From contig CM043790.1 of assembly GCA_023974075.1 (NCBI GenBank), forward strand, positions 21,846,983 through 21,910,982: a stretch of DNA of 64,000 nucleotides, in the 5' to 3' direction. How positions within the stretch are numbered: position 1 is the stretch's first letter; the number at the start of each line of letters is the position of its first letter. Positions 1-13,511 of the stretch are shown here, in pieces. Made by a program: the position numbers and the translations under genes. The notes under the pieces are model-generated. The model searched no databases. It had not been told where the DNA came from and saw nothing but the letters and a program-made list of their open reading frames with translations. This stretch comes from Chaenocephalus aceratus. Lineage: Eukaryota; Chordata; Actinopteri; Perciformes; Channichthyidae.

Positions 1-130
1 ATTTTTTACAGGATATGTAGTATTTTGAATGACACTTCTTTAATTGTATTATTGAGATTACATGTGTCCGATCTTCCCTATGTGACAATGAATGCACCAC
101 TACTCTCGTCATGTAAAAAGTTCCTGCTCA

Positions 131-190
131 CGGGCCAATCCCGGTCGCAGCGGGGCGGGATTTTCCAGCCGTTACGTCCCGAGTTTTCCA
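131..190 (+). promoter_or_regulatory. ppfibp1: Candidate CpG-rich promoter of ppfibp1
   Basis: A GC-rich block in otherwise AT-rich flanks holds a CCAAT box (135-139), an Sp1-type GC box GGGGCGGG (152-159) and a CRE-like TTACGTC (about 172-178). A TATA-less promoter here, about 6 kb upstream of the first coding exon, would fit a broadly expressed gene. Promoter function is inferred from motif clustering only, and CAGE data would decide it. Confidence 0.45.
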
Positions 191-358
191 ACAACTAACA
201 AGCCCTGACACTTCGACATCATGGCGTAGCGATGTGGACGGACGGGGGTAACACTGGTTGGCACGGAGAAGTTCAGAAACTGAGCATTGTGGAGGTTTTG
301 TAAACAGTTGAGAAAACAAACTGAAGGAAATCCCGAAATCTTGTCGAGCAGACTTCCG
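191..358 (+). other. ppfibp1: Probable 5' untranslated exon 1 of ppfibp1
   Basis: GC-balanced sequence downstream of the CCAAT and GC boxes ends in a strong splice donor (CCG/GTAAGT at 358/359). The next plausible acceptor in the gene is at 6126-6127. No long open frame is present, so this would be 5' UTR. The exon start is a guess, while the donor is clear. Confidence 0.4.
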
Positions 359-1992
359 GTAAGTTGAAGTTTTGGCTGTGATTTGTTATGCATTCTAACT
401 TGGGGTTATGAGTTGCTGGCGTTTATTGGGAACAAACGGACTGCTGTGACTCATGTTGTAACGGTTAAGGCCACTTTTTTAGTTTTTCCGCTGTGAAATT
501 GTTTTCCAAATGGTCCTGGGACTTCTAGGGTTTCCAGCATCCCAACAGTTTACCAGCTAGTAACGCTATGCTAGTTAGTTTTCCACTTGTTGCACATTAA
601 AACGGAGAGAAAACGTCGAGAGCATATGTTTTTGGGTCATCCAAACATTACAATTGCATAAGGACGTTAATGTTTTACACCAAAACCCAACGATGGTGTT
701 TGGTGGGACCCGGCTATGTAAAGGGAGGTTAAAGGTTTCTGACGTGGGTTTCTGACTCAGCCTCTGCCAGACATTGTGGTTAGTGAGATACTCCCAGAGC
801 CCGAGGCCACCTCTTTTTACTTTAGACTTCATCTGTTTTGATGTGGCCTTGAGGTGGTGCTGATAAACTTTTGAACCGACTATAATCCAGTTATCCAAGA
901 TGAACTGACCCATACTGTAACTGTGTAAAGTGTACTGTCTGCCATGACATTTGATCAGCTGTTGAATTGTCCTCCAGTTAATACCTCTGCCTGAGCATCC
1001 AATTAGTTTAACACTTCAGTTTCTATAACATCCAAAGTGTGGGATAGTTTAAGAAGTTGTTTTCTTATTTAACTCTGGGGGTTTCCTTCAAGATGTTAAT
1101 TATTGTCCAGCTGTTAATGGAAACCCAAATTAATCTCTATTTCACTTCGTTCCAGTCTTTACTTTAGCAAAAGTAAACAATCCAAGGAATTTACTTAGAA
1201 TGAACACTTGGCTTATAAAACTCAAGTATCTTTTACTTGTTTTGCTGATACAGAGTGACGATATTGTCATATGCTCTGAAAAAAAGCAAATGTGTGTAAA
1301 CCTTCAGCTGTTTTGATTTGCACAACCTAACCCTATGTGTACCACGTGTGCACTTCAGTGTTGTATTGCTTTTTGGCTCATTGTCAAAGACAAATAAGTG
1401 AAATTAAGGTGCAAGCATTGCAGGCATGAGTAATATGAAAATAATGTGTGCTGCTGTCCAACATAAATGAATTGCAGCTATGATCCTGTGCGTGCATAGT
1501 GTATACAGCCAGGAAGAAAATGTGAAGATTTTATCACGTTGCCTCTTTTTTCGAATCAAGGTCAATTTCCATCTTTTGTTCAGTGTGTTTATACTGCATA
1601 GCCCATTAAACAGAAGCCTTGTTGGTTACTTAGTTTAAGTTCCTGATGGTTTATAAAGAGAGAAAAGGCTCAATCAGCCTCGCACCCACACCATCTTTCA
1701 TATAAGCCGTATTGTTTGGTGGTATAAAATTAGTGATGATGTGTTCTGCCTGCTCACTCGGGTTGGAAATAGCTGCAGGTTATACGAGAGCAGCGCCCTG
1801 CCGGCGGCTGGGGAAAGCTCTGAGAGTGTAAACACCCGGAGAATCAGCAGACAGCCGCCTGCTCACTGCACCGTTACATTCATGCATCCTTTAACTTGTA
1901 CTGGATAACATAAGCCCTGTCACAAGATCATATCATGTATCTTGTATGGTGTGGCACGACAGGGTATATGGTGAGTGCCAAAATCACACTTA

Positions 1993-2360
1993 ATAATGAT
2001 AATAATAATATGTTTATTTAGTATTGCACCTTTCACCGAAATATAATTCACAAAGTGCCTCACAAGAAAGAACAAAAGTTCAAATTAAGACCACAGAAAC
2101 ATGAATACAATAACAACATGAGGCAGAAATGTAAGGTTAACATAACAACAAACACTGACCACGTCAAGTCCCGAAAGGAACAAACATAATAACAGAACAC
2201 ATCACACACATCTCAAGTATAAACAACAGCCAATGTAAAAAGATAGGTCTTCAGTAGTTTTTTAGACTTGGATGAAGTTTAAAGAGAAGCTTACCCATGG
2301 TACAGTATTTTTAGAGCTGAACAGAGCCTTCATGGTTTGAAGACAAATTGATGATGAGGT
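1993..2360. repeat. Dispersed teleost repeat (SINE/MITE type)
   Basis: The segment starts with a TTTATTTAGTATTGCACC-type block followed by a CACAAAGTGCCTCACAAG block. These paired motifs are typical of a common fish interspersed repeat, and a related fragment occurs near 20057-20130. The remainder is A-rich. No coding capacity was seen, and boundaries are approximate. Confidence 0.5.
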
Positions 2361-4408
2361 CTGGAAACAAGAATTAAGCTTTACTCATGGAAACAAGGGG
2401 TAAAGACTTAGACATGGCACAGATGACTCAAGGGAAGTGTCATTATGTGGTGAGACCTGGTTTCTACAAAAAAAGCTATACGTAGATTGCTTTGTGTGTT
2501 ACGTAAAGCAAAAGGCTGTGTGATTTATGTCCTGGATTGTAAATTCCTCTCTTCCCGGGCTTTTTTACCACCAGTGCAACTAAAACACAAGCTGTATAAA
2601 GGCAGTTGCATGACTGCTGTAACACTTTCTCCCCTCAGAGACAAGTGGCCTGAGGCTTCTATGTTGCTCTCCATTTCCTGTGTGCTCAAGAGTAGAGGTC
2701 ATTCTGGATTGAGGACTACACGATCTTCCCTTTTTCTTTTTCACCAGAAATACGTCCGCTCTCTGTAGTGTCTGTCCAGTGTGGATGGGTTATGATGTTT
2801 TTCCCTGCCTGAAGGGATCAGAGCTGACGGGTTTGAAAAGCCATTATAGCGGTCCACTCTCCCCCTTGTATTCATTATTCTCCGCATGTCTCCATGAATT
2901 ATATGGATGTTTTCACCAAAGGGCAAGATTGCTTTTTGAATGCTCTCTTCTTTCTTTTTGTTTTGCTTTGAGGCTCTTTGGGTCTGGACAGAGTACGCAA
3001 GCAGGTGTTGTTCCAAATGCCATGTGTACTGTAGCGTAACATTGCATTTTTTTCTCGTCTTTGTCTTCTCATGCCTCTCAGTCAAAATACCCCACTACCA
3101 CGAACAAAGCCCTCTCTGTGCGTCTTATGGTTGGTGTAAGTGGTGCTCATAGAAGGGCGGACAGTGAGACTCTGTTTTTGAGAGAGATGCTTGCTTGTTG
3201 GGATTTTTGAGATGTCTCCTTGAAACAAGCATGCACCGATGAAATATATACTTACGGGAAAATACAGGTGCAAATATCTCTAGTTAATGCTTTCTTAATT
3301 CAACAAAAAGTGAAAAATCTCAAGTAATGGCGCTAAAATGTCAGAAAATAGTCAAACAAGGTTTCCAAGGTGTGACTTAATGTTATTACAAATGCAATAT
3401 TTTCTCTTTTTAATATGATATAAAACAGAACACCTATGGAAACTCCTGATGTTTACAGAAAATTTACTTAAACAATAAATCTTTTATCAAAAATAATTGT
3501 TTGGGATTTGTTTTGAATCCACATATCATTGAAGCTTTGGTCATAAGTATTATTATACTCATAATTTGACAAAGCTGTGGGAAAATGTAACCTTTCAGAA
3601 AATGTGCTCTTGAGTATCTTAATGTGAATATTCTCAGTTTTTCGGACATTGTATAGACAAACAATGAATACATTAGTCAAGAATATAATCCTTTCTTGCT
3701 CCATTAATGCTTTTTAGGGAAAGTGAGGCGCAGACAGGGTGCCTGCTTGCTAGACAACCCTGCTTTGTTTACCCAAAACGTACTTTTACTGTGGAGGCAT
3801 CCCAGGACGTGAGGACAGAGTGGACCTCTGTAATTTTTGCATTCTTTGTGCTGATCTCTTTCTGACTTTCTGGAAGTGCTCAGTCTTTACACCTGTTTGG
3901 CATTGATTGACACGTGGAAAGCAGCTCTCCGAGCAGCAGGTCTGGTCTTGGCCTAATCTGTTTGAAGTCTGTTTGCTGTAAGCCAAGTGTTAACCTTACC
4001 CATATTTGCCTTTCTGCTCTGAGAGAAGAGCTGACTCGGCTTTTTGAGGAGGATACCCTGCAGGCCTCCATTCCAGTTTGAGTCATCATGATCCAAAATG
4101 TGTCTGTGCTTTAAAGACTGGACCACTGCATCTGTTGTGGGAGTGTAGTGAGTTATTTAAGCTCCTCAAGTCCTTTTTCCTACCCTGGGCTGCCCTGAAT
4201 CTGATGTAGATTGTAGTTTAAAATAAGAAACGTCAGTCTGGAAAAAAGTAAAACCATCACATGGATTTAAGTAGGTCTACTACGCCGACTATTTTTCTCT
4301 TTCTTGTTGCACAACATTTGCCTCAGTGTGTACTGTACACATGTATTGGCCTGAAGGACATAACTGTATACAGTTTTGGCCAGTTCTTTCTTAGCCTGAA
4401 GCTGTGAA

Positions 4409-4455
4409 CAACACACACACACACACAACACATACATACATACATACATACATAC
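4409..4455. repeat. CA / CATA microsatellite
   Basis: An AC dinucleotide run is followed by a run of CATA tetramers. It is simple sequence within ppfibp1 intron 1. Confidence 0.9.
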
Positions 4456-6127
4456 ACACAATACCAGCAGTTGATACTCCTCAAGTATGAAGACATTCAG
4501 AATATACTATAAACAAAAAATTAATTGGTTAATAACAACTTTTTGTTTACGGTTTTTGATATTTTATCCAAAGACTTTAGACAAACCCTTTGCATGTTGA
4601 TATGATTATAGTTCTATTAAGTGCAATGTCACTCAGATGCCACAAATGGGGCATTCCTACTGCTGAATGTACCATTTTCATAGGCCTGATATATTTAGGT
4701 CCCTCTGAAACACAACCCATTGAAATGACATCTTTTAAATTCTTCAAATTAAATGAGCACACTGTTCCCTAACCTACAACCTGCTAATGCTCCCAAAACA
4801 TTAATAATGGTTGCGTTTGGAAATAACTATTAGAGCCTGGGTTCGGTTTAGTTTATTTTTTAATGTCATGGTGTACATCTGCTTGTCCAATAAGTGAGAC
4901 AAGCCGTCTGAGAGGCATTTTGACCCCCCTTCAGATCCCTACTGTTGGAAACCACTCAGCATTTACTCTGGAGCTGACTGATGGCATGCTGGTTCCTCTC
5001 ATCTCCTCTCAGCCTACTGTGCGTGTAGTTGTGGAGATCCTATGTTTTAGTGCATGCTTATTTTACACAAATTGGAAAATGTGCCCACAGGAATGCTTAA
5101 ATAACAGTGTTAGGTCTGTGGGTGGTTTCCATAAAGTTTGTAAATGGTGCTACGTCCCCACTGTGGGGCACTCCCAGGATGTGTGGCAGCCGATATGAAA
5201 AGAAAAAGGGACGTGCCTGTGCATGCCTGTATATACAGCAGAGCCTTTTGATTAAACGTCCAAAGAAAAATAGATCCGTTGTGCTGCCTGGGCAGATGTC
5301 CAAGGCTTGGACACTAAAATGTATCTCTGCTCCAAACAGTGTGTCCAGTGTCCATTTGGCAGGACATTGATGGGGCCAATAAGGTTAATGGCCTGATTGA
5401 TATTTTGTATTGCATTATTCATCACGTATGCTGACACATTTACATGAGATCTATGCAGCATAGAGTGTTTATCACTTCCTTTGTAGACGTTTATGTTTTC
5501 ACTCCTGTGTGCCTTTAGCTGTCACAGATCCCTGGTTATCATGTCTCTTTGCTTTCTGACATATCACTCAGTCAGTACAGTCAAACCCATCCCACAAATG
5601 CTTTTTTGGCATATGGTTGTTGAGGATGTTCTGCAGTTGCAGTGTAATTCCTGGGTGGGAACCTTCTGTAATCATACTGTATGCTTAACGCCAACATGGG
5701 CGCTCTTTGTCTAGAAAGTTGAGTACGACTGTATTTTGCTGGATTTGTCCTCTTCCTACAATGTTTATATTCACATCTTGAGCACACAGCAGCTGCTGTC
5801 ACACGGATTTGTTTCCATAGACTAACTGTGATTATCTGCGGGGTAATAGTCATAACACGGATGTTTTTTATCTAAAATTCCTTTCTGTTTAATGTGAGAT
5901 TGCTTGTTTTTTACTTTGTGTTACTACTTGTTAGACTACCAATTGCATTTATATATAAGAGTACTTTATATGACTTTTGAATAATGTGCATTTTCAGCTA
6001 TGATCATCAGTGCAACATCTGTATTGTGATGCTTTTTTGTTATTTAAAAATGACTAAAATCCTGTTAGAAACAGATTTTAAACCTGAGCTTTTTTCTCTT
6101 TTTTTACGGTTTCATTGTTTCCTTCAG

Positions 6128-6213
6128 GTTAATCAGTGACTAAAGATGATGGCTTGATGCCAAGCGACAGTGTTGGCCGCCGCCCTGGAGCAGATGGATG
6201 GCCATTATAGCAG
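6128..6213 (+). pseudogene. ppfibp1: First coding exon of ppfibp1 with a disrupted start frame
   Basis: The exon has a good acceptor (CCTTCAG at 6121-6127) and donor (CAG/GTAAAG at 6213/6214). Liprin-beta-1 normally opens with MMSDAS and an AALEQMDGIIAG stretch. Here the tandem ATG ATG (6146-6151) reads only two codons further before TGA. The AALEQMDG stretch is readable, but in a frame with an upstream stop and one base out of register with IIAG. About four single-base insertions would explain this. The only in-frame start joining the next exon is ATG at 6198, giving MAIIAGSK. Assembly error, a real shortened N-terminus and use of another first exon are all possible. Confidence 0.65.
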
Positions 6214-9200
6214 GTAAAGTGTTTTTATAGAATTAAGTAGGGATGCACATATTGTTTTTTTTGAAACCGAGAACCGATAACTTCCTGCTTCTCAAGACCG
6301 ATAATAATAATATATATATATATATATTAAATGTACCTGTATTTTTTGCACACCTGGTGGTAAAAAAAGACGTGAGCAAATGACATGAGCATTACTACTA
6401 TGAACAAACAAAGCAAATTCACTTTAGACCTATACTTCATAGCAGTCTGCCTATGATGGCAGTACATACTAGGGTTGCCAGAACTGACCATGATCAAAAT
6501 CGATTATGCGGCAGCCCTGGCGAATATATCGATTATTCGACCGACCCCCCCCCCCCTGTAACCTCTTTGGCGTGCTTCGCACTCAAATGCGAACGCATTG
6601 TTGAGGTTGAGCTGTGACAGACCAACGTCTTTTCGCAGAGCTTGCATTTAACTTCCTTTGGACTTGTAAGTTCGAAGTAGTTCCACGAGGAGGAACTCTT
6701 TTTACCTGCTGCTTTGTTCATCTTTAGTCGCACCACGTGTGAGGGAGAGGGGGGGGGGCGGTGTGTAGCGTGCTGCAGCAGCAGTCTGCTCTGCACGCAG
6801 GCTTCCTCCAAGTTTACAGTAAAACAAACTGGTGGTGTGACCAATGACCATTTACAATTATTAATACTATTACTATTATTAGCATATATATATATATTTT
6901 ATTTATATATATTTTGGTTGAAACTAAGCCAGAAAAAAAAAAAAATACATAACATTTTTTTTTTTTTTTAATAATATTCGATTATGGAGACTGTAGCGAA
7001 TATTCGAATAATCGCTGGCATCCCTAGTACATACCATTGTTAATAATAGGAAAAGGGAAGTATCAAAAGTCAAGTCGCTTGTATTTCACAAGAAATCTTT
7101 ACTTTTTTTCCAAACTCTGTACTGTTAAGAGCAGTAGTTTTAGGAAGTACATGAGAATATACTTTCTGGTGAAGTATTAGATTCAGTAAATACGTGTCTT
7201 TTTTTGGATTATAGCTCCTCCTAATGTTTGCCTCGTCCTTTATACTTCCGCTCAGGCTCCAAGGCTCTGGACTACTCCAATGGGATGTATGACTGCCAGT
7301 CTCCTACCTCTCCCTTCATGGGCAGCCTGCGGGCGCTTCACCTTTTGGAAGACCTCAGTAGCGTCCTGGAGTTGATGGATACCGATGAAAGGGAAAGTCT
7401 ACGCTGCCAGATCCCCGACTCCACAGCTGACAGTCTGGTGGAGTGGCTCCAAGGTCACCTGGTAAGATTTCTTCATGGAGGAAACAAGCTGCATAAGACT
7501 CTGAAATCTGTTAAAAAAAAGCAGCATTAGAAACATTGAACCGATCAGATCATCATCATCATTAGCCGAGATCAAAACTGTGCTTTAGTGTGAAGATCAC
7601 AAAGTACAGTAACATCTTCTCATCAGAATACTGTAGCCTGGTGTCAGGTCAGTCTATTGGTTCCGTCACATAACAGATTTATCTGGATAAAATCTGGAAC
7701 TGGAGTAAGGAACACTTTCAGCATCTAAATCAGTTGAAGTTGCGTAACCGTGGAGGAGGTCTTGTCTGTGATGATTGGACAGAATGTGCTGAAAACATGC
7801 TTTAGCACATCTGGTTTGCTTCTGGTTGTGCTCACTCAGCCTGCTGCATTAACACTGTATGACTGTAGACAATCTTGGGCAAACAGTCCTGTGTGAAAGT
7901 AGGCGAGCGACTTGTTTGCTAAGCAAAGGATAGGCTGTCTTCCTCTGCTGAGTTCCCTGGGAATGCAAAATGAAATGCTAGTGTTGTAAATGTCCCAGCC
8001 TGTGTGCTTCAAGGAACACGCTGACTTCTTGGGAACCAGAGCGTTGTTTGGGAGAGCGATGGGCTGCAGGCCAGATAAATGGCAGAGTTTGTGTGTAATG
8101 CTGTAAGTCACTCTGTGCACTGCAGTGTGAATGAGAGCCTTCTTCTCAGCCATGTAAGGTTTTGTTTGTAAAGCAGCACAGACAGTTTAATCTGAGATCA
8201 GTGTTCGGCGCTGAAACCTTCAAGGTTGTTATGATCAGCAGAATTATTAATTTACCTGTACCGCCTCCCTTACCCTTGTCTGCTCTTTAAACTGTCAGTT
8301 CTGTCACGGTTCTTTTTTAATCCATATTTTCTGTCACCCTGCAGTCTAACGGGCACATCTCTCTGAGCGGGGGCGACCACTACCAGGAGAGGCTTTCCAG
8401 AATCGAAACTGATAAGGAGTCTCTGGTCCTTCAGGTAACCATCTAGCAGTTATAAAATAAAGAACCACGTTTTTCATATATATTCATGTTTGGTAGAAAT
8501 ACAATCTTACTTTTCTTTTGCATTGAGTGACTTCTTGGTTCCACGCAGGTGAGCGTGCTGACAGACCAGGTGGAGGCTCAGGGAGAAAAGATCAGAGACC
8601 TGGACCTGTGTTTGGAAGAGCACAGAGAGAAACTCAATGCCACAGAGGAGATGCTGCAACAGGTGTGTGTGTTTATATATGTAGTATAGATCAGGGGTTC
8701 CCAAAGTGGGGGTCGCGAGATGATTACAAATAAAAGGAGATGATTACAAATAAATAAAATAATAATAATTTGTATTATTAATAATAATAACGTGTGCATA
8801 GACATTTTTCAAAAATATTCATGGGGTGGCAGGAGATTTTGAGGGGTGGCATCCCCTGGCAGAAGTATATGCTGGGCAGTGTAGTTTTACACACCGTCTT
8901 ATTTGACTATCTCAGGACTTAAAACTATTTTTTGGGGGCAGACCCCCAGAAAGAAAAAAATATACACACACATACTGGTCATCATCTCAACAGTTCTCAT
9001 TCAGAACACTCCGTTCGATGTCTCACTATGGGATGCGCCTCATCGCGGAGCAAACGGAAGCATCAATCTCATTACCCCAATCCTGATTGGCTGGTGATCT
9101 TGACGTCAGCGTCAGGGAATTCACCCCCTATAAGTAGCTTGCGCGACAACGCATGCGTCATTCAAACACCTCTTCTCGCTTCAGAGCACATCTCTACAGT

Positions 9201-12200
9201 AGCCGGACAAGCTTCACTGTTCACTGAACCCAAATACCCATTTCGGTCAACGGGCGCTCGCCGGCTACTCCTTCTGCTTCGCAGGAAGACGGTAGTACTA
9301 ACGCTGTTAGTATTTAAAATCGACCTCGCCCTTCTCTTACCCGAGAAAGTAAGGTAGGTCCGATTTTTCAAGCTAGCAGCACACCTGTTGCTAGCTCGCT
9401 CCCTCTCTACCGACACCACGGTAGCGAGGAAGTTTTTTCTTTTCTCTTCTCCACGGAGGAAGAAAGGATTTAAAGGAGCATACTGCCACACCATTCAGTA
9501 TTCTCTGGGAATAAAAGACCCACACCGTCCTTTTCTCCGGATTAAGGACAAGGTGGTAATATCTTTTTCTCCCATCCCACCTGTCGAGAGCGGGCCCTCT
9601 CCACGCCACGAGGCGAACAAGATGGACGTCCCTCTCCCTCACACCAGAGGAGTCAGGGACTCGGTGGCTCGACTCTGCGGCTGCGGGTTGAAGATCTCGG
9701 GCGCAGACACACACCAGGTCTGTTCGTCCTGCCTCGGGCTGGAACACGCCCGAGGCGCTATCGACAACCCCGGCTCATGCGGACATTGTGTCCGCTTCAC
9801 CGTTAAGAGCCTCCGCCGACGGTTAGCACGACAAGCTAGCCTGTCGGAACAGAACCCCCCTCATGTCCACGGACCCGCCGGCCGGCAGTCAAGACATGGG
9901 GGCGTCTGCCACAGAGAGTGAACCCCTCTCCGTGTCAGTCTGGGGCTCATTATCTGCGATGGCCACAGAACCGGAATCCCGCGCCCTGGCAGGCCGGGAC
10001 CCGGTGACGACAAGACACGCGGGAACGGATTCCCGCGCTTTACCAAGCTGGGGCTCCCGGTTAGACCTCACCATGGTCTCACCCGCGGAGGATGTCCTCG
10101 AGCTGGACTACGAGGAGGACGCCCTGGCGTTCCTCCCGTCCGAGTCGGATAAACAGGAAGAGGACACCTTCATGTCATCGGCCCAGGCTGCAAAGCCTGG
10201 AGCGAGGGCTGCTCTCCCGGGCGATAGCACACCAGCTTCGCCCGGTCTGAGCATGGACCTGCAGGCCGTGTGCAAACGCGCTGCGGTCAGACTCAACGTC
10301 TCGTGGCCTGAAATGGCCAAGGAGACCTCCAGGTCCCGCTACGAGGGAAAACATCTTCCCCAAGCAGCGGGCAAAAAGAGGCAACTCCTTCCGGTCTTCC
10401 CGGAGATGTTGGATGAGGTGTCGGTCTCGTGGAGAGACCGGCCCTTCAGCAACAAGGTCCCAATCCAGGGTGCCTCCTCCCTAGACTGTGACGGAATGGA
10501 GAAGCTCTGCCTGCTCCGCATACCGCCCATGGAACCGCTGGTAGCGGCCCACCTCCTACCGAAGGTGGACCCGTCACCAAGCAGGAACCCCACGCTGCCA
10601 GCAAAGTTGGACCGATTTCAGTCGACAATGACTGAAAAGTCCTACAAAGCTGCAGCGTTGTCCGCCGGGGCCCTGAAAGTATCCTCGCTGCTAACCGCTT
10701 ACCAAGCGGAGCTCTGCAAGGACCTGTCGGGTAGCCCGGGGGCAGCCACTCTGGACGAGATGGCAGCGGTCACGGACATTTGCCTCAGTGTCCAACGCTG
10801 CGCCGTCCAGGCCACGGGCAAGGCAATGGGAATCATGGTGGTGCAGGAAAGAGCGAGATGGCTCAACCTCCTCCACCGCATGCGCAGTGAAGGCAGTGCC
10901 GGCCGGAGCCGTAAGCGTGACATCTCAGCTGGCTCTAAGGAGCATACAGCAGGAGATACTCACGACATCTGCCTGGGCTTCTCAAAACAGTTACACAATA
11001 TCTGTTTTCACAAGCCCGGAGAGAGTCAACCCATATTCTGGAGAGAGAGGTTCTCTCCTAGAAAGGAGGGTTTTATCTATAATGCCCGCCGAGCAGAGTC
11101 AGATTACGCAGAGTCAGATTACGCAGACAAATGTCCTCGTAAAGCACCCGCTCAACATGGGTCTCATAATAAAACAAAACCCCGCGCGCCACGGCGTGCG
11201 GAGAGTATTGGTTATTATGTAATGCGTAGTGGCACTACACCCGACTATTCTAGTACGGGACGCGCCTACGGGTGCCGTCCTTTCACGGAAGGTGGTCACC
11301 ACGGACGCAGGTCAGACAGGCTGATAGGGTATTTACGAAGGTCGCCCGGTGAGAGGTCCCGAGAGCAGAGACCTCCAGCGGGCGCACGTAAATCACCCGG
11401 AGCTTCTAGCGGTGTTCCCCACCCTAAAACGCTTCCTGCCTTCTCTCAGAGGACACCATGTCCTCGTGAGGACAGACAACACGATATCGTGTATGAACCG
11501 CCAAGGGAGGTTGCGTTGTCTCCAGTCACACACACAGGCACACAAACTGATCCCTTGGAGCGGCAGACGTCTCCTCTCTCTGAGAGCGAAACAGGTACCG
11601 GGAGTGATGCACCTCGGGACAGAACTACTGTCCTGAGGTGCACCACTCTATGCAGACTGGACTCCACATCCAAGGATCGTGAGTCCGCTGTGGGTGCGTT
11701 ACGGCGGAGCCGCGTTAAATCTGTTCGCATAAAGAAAAAATGCTCAATGACAGCTGTTCTCTTTAATGCACGATTTAAACGCACTGCTAGGCGGGGACGC
11801 ACTCGTACACGATTGACCTCCGGGTCTTCTGTACGCGTTCCCACCCCTTGCTCTGATACCCCCAACTCTGGCCAGAGTGAAGGAGCAACGCCACACACTT
11901 ATCCTGATGGTTCCGCCCTAGCCCGCAACGTACGGGCTGGCGGAGATATATCAGCTGTTGTGCGGGCAGCCATGGCAGCCCCCACCACGCAGGGACAGAT
12001 TGTCTCAGGCGGGGGGGGCGATCCTTCACCCACGCCCAGAGCGCGGGGCACTATGGGCCTGACCCGTGAGTGGTACAATCTGAATACAGTGGGACTCCCT
12101 CAGAAGGTGATAAACACTATTCAGAGTGCGAGAGCTTCCTCCACCAGGTCTCTTTACGACTGTAAGTGGAGGGTGTTTGAGGAGTGGTGCCTTCAAGAAG

Positions 12201-12917
12201 GACACATCTCTTTTCAATGTCCTGTCGGGGTGATTTTATCATTTCTACAGGACCTGATTGATAAACACAGAGCTTTCTCTACGATCAAGGTGTACCTGGC
12301 TGCTATTGCTGCCTGCCTTCGATTCTCTCTGAACTGCCTGGTCTTTTTAATGTTTAATGTCAACCATTTGTGCAGATAGCATGAAGTACAAAAGATCGCA
12401 GATGCTAATGTAGCGTTAGCATTTCTCCCCCGGGCTTAAATTGTGTATTATAGAACGATCACACCGGTGACAGTACTCTTCAAGGGTTCACGAAATATGA
12501 CTACTACTCTTACGGTTTAACATGTTGGGTTACTTAATGTTACTTCATGTTAAGGCTAATAAAAATGACACGGCTGTAATGCTAACTAACGTGCTAGCTA
12601 CTAGCTAGGTAGCTAACTTGATCCAGCCACTCCTGGTCCTTTCATCAGACGGGAAGCAAAAGAACGCGCAAGACCCATTGCTGGTATGATAACAACCTGG
12701 TACTAAGCACACAGGCATCTTGTTAAATGCGACCAACAACCAATCACATGAATCTCCCGCCCCCGACATACAAAGCAAAAAAACCCGGGGATTTTATGCG
12801 AGCAATATATCATCATCATCATCATCACCATAATCACCATCATCATCACCATCATCATCACCATCATCATCACCACCACCATCATCGTCATCATCATCAT
12901 CATTGACTCTTGGTCCA

Positions 12918-12966
<49 letters not shown>

Positions 12967-13474
12967 GGCTGTCAAGTTAACGCAAACATTTTTTTAACGC
13001 CACTAATTATTTTAACGCGATTAACGCATGTGTATTTTTTTTCCTCGGCCGCCCCGTAGTTTCTGAGCGCATCGAGTTTAAAATACCATATGCTGACAGC
13101 CCCGCTCCTGCCGCCCGCTTGTGGCAGACCACACTTCCACGCTCACCGGCAGGCACCGACTGGCCATCGGGAGGACCGGGAGGGTGTGTGCATGTGTGGC
13201 TCGAGCGAGCGAGAGAGACCTTACGTGCATTGTTGTTGTTGTTGTTAGCATCTGGTGCTAGCTAGCTGCGCTAACGGATATACGGAGCTGTTTAAATGAA
13301 AACGGAGGAGCGACATTTCGCCACAACTGTGTCGAGCACTTGACTTTATGCAGGAAGCAGACAGTGGGACGTTGTAGGAGAAGTCAGCACACTCATGATT
13401 GCAGCAACATGATTGCAGCGTCCAGGCAGCTCCCGTTCGAGCATATGCCTTGAGTTGCACATGGCTCCAACGAT

Positions 13475-13511
<37 letters not shown>

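Larger units (their letters stand above)
359..6127 (+). other. Large first intron of ppfibp1, no recognised gene
   Basis: This is AT-rich intronic sequence whose short open frames do not resemble known proteins. It contains a dispersed fish repeat (about 1993-2360), a short CA/CATA microsatellite (4409-4455) and a modestly GC-rich patch (about 1785-1885) that could be an alternative exon or regulatory site. Nothing else was recognised. Confidence 0.5.

Noticed and set aside
1785..1885. GC-rich patch in ppfibp1 intron 1 as an alternative first exon
   Set aside because: No convincing donor or core-promoter motif was found at its edges, so it is mentioned only under the intron.
9863..12379. The 838-codon frame as a host gene
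   Set aside because: Its content is DIRS Gag-like and tyrosine-recombinase sequence inside a transposon. It is annotated as a retroelement relic.
12811..12903. Regular triplet array as a possible CRISPR or coding repeat
   Set aside because: It is a plain CAT/CAC microsatellite with no spacers. The genome is vertebrate.
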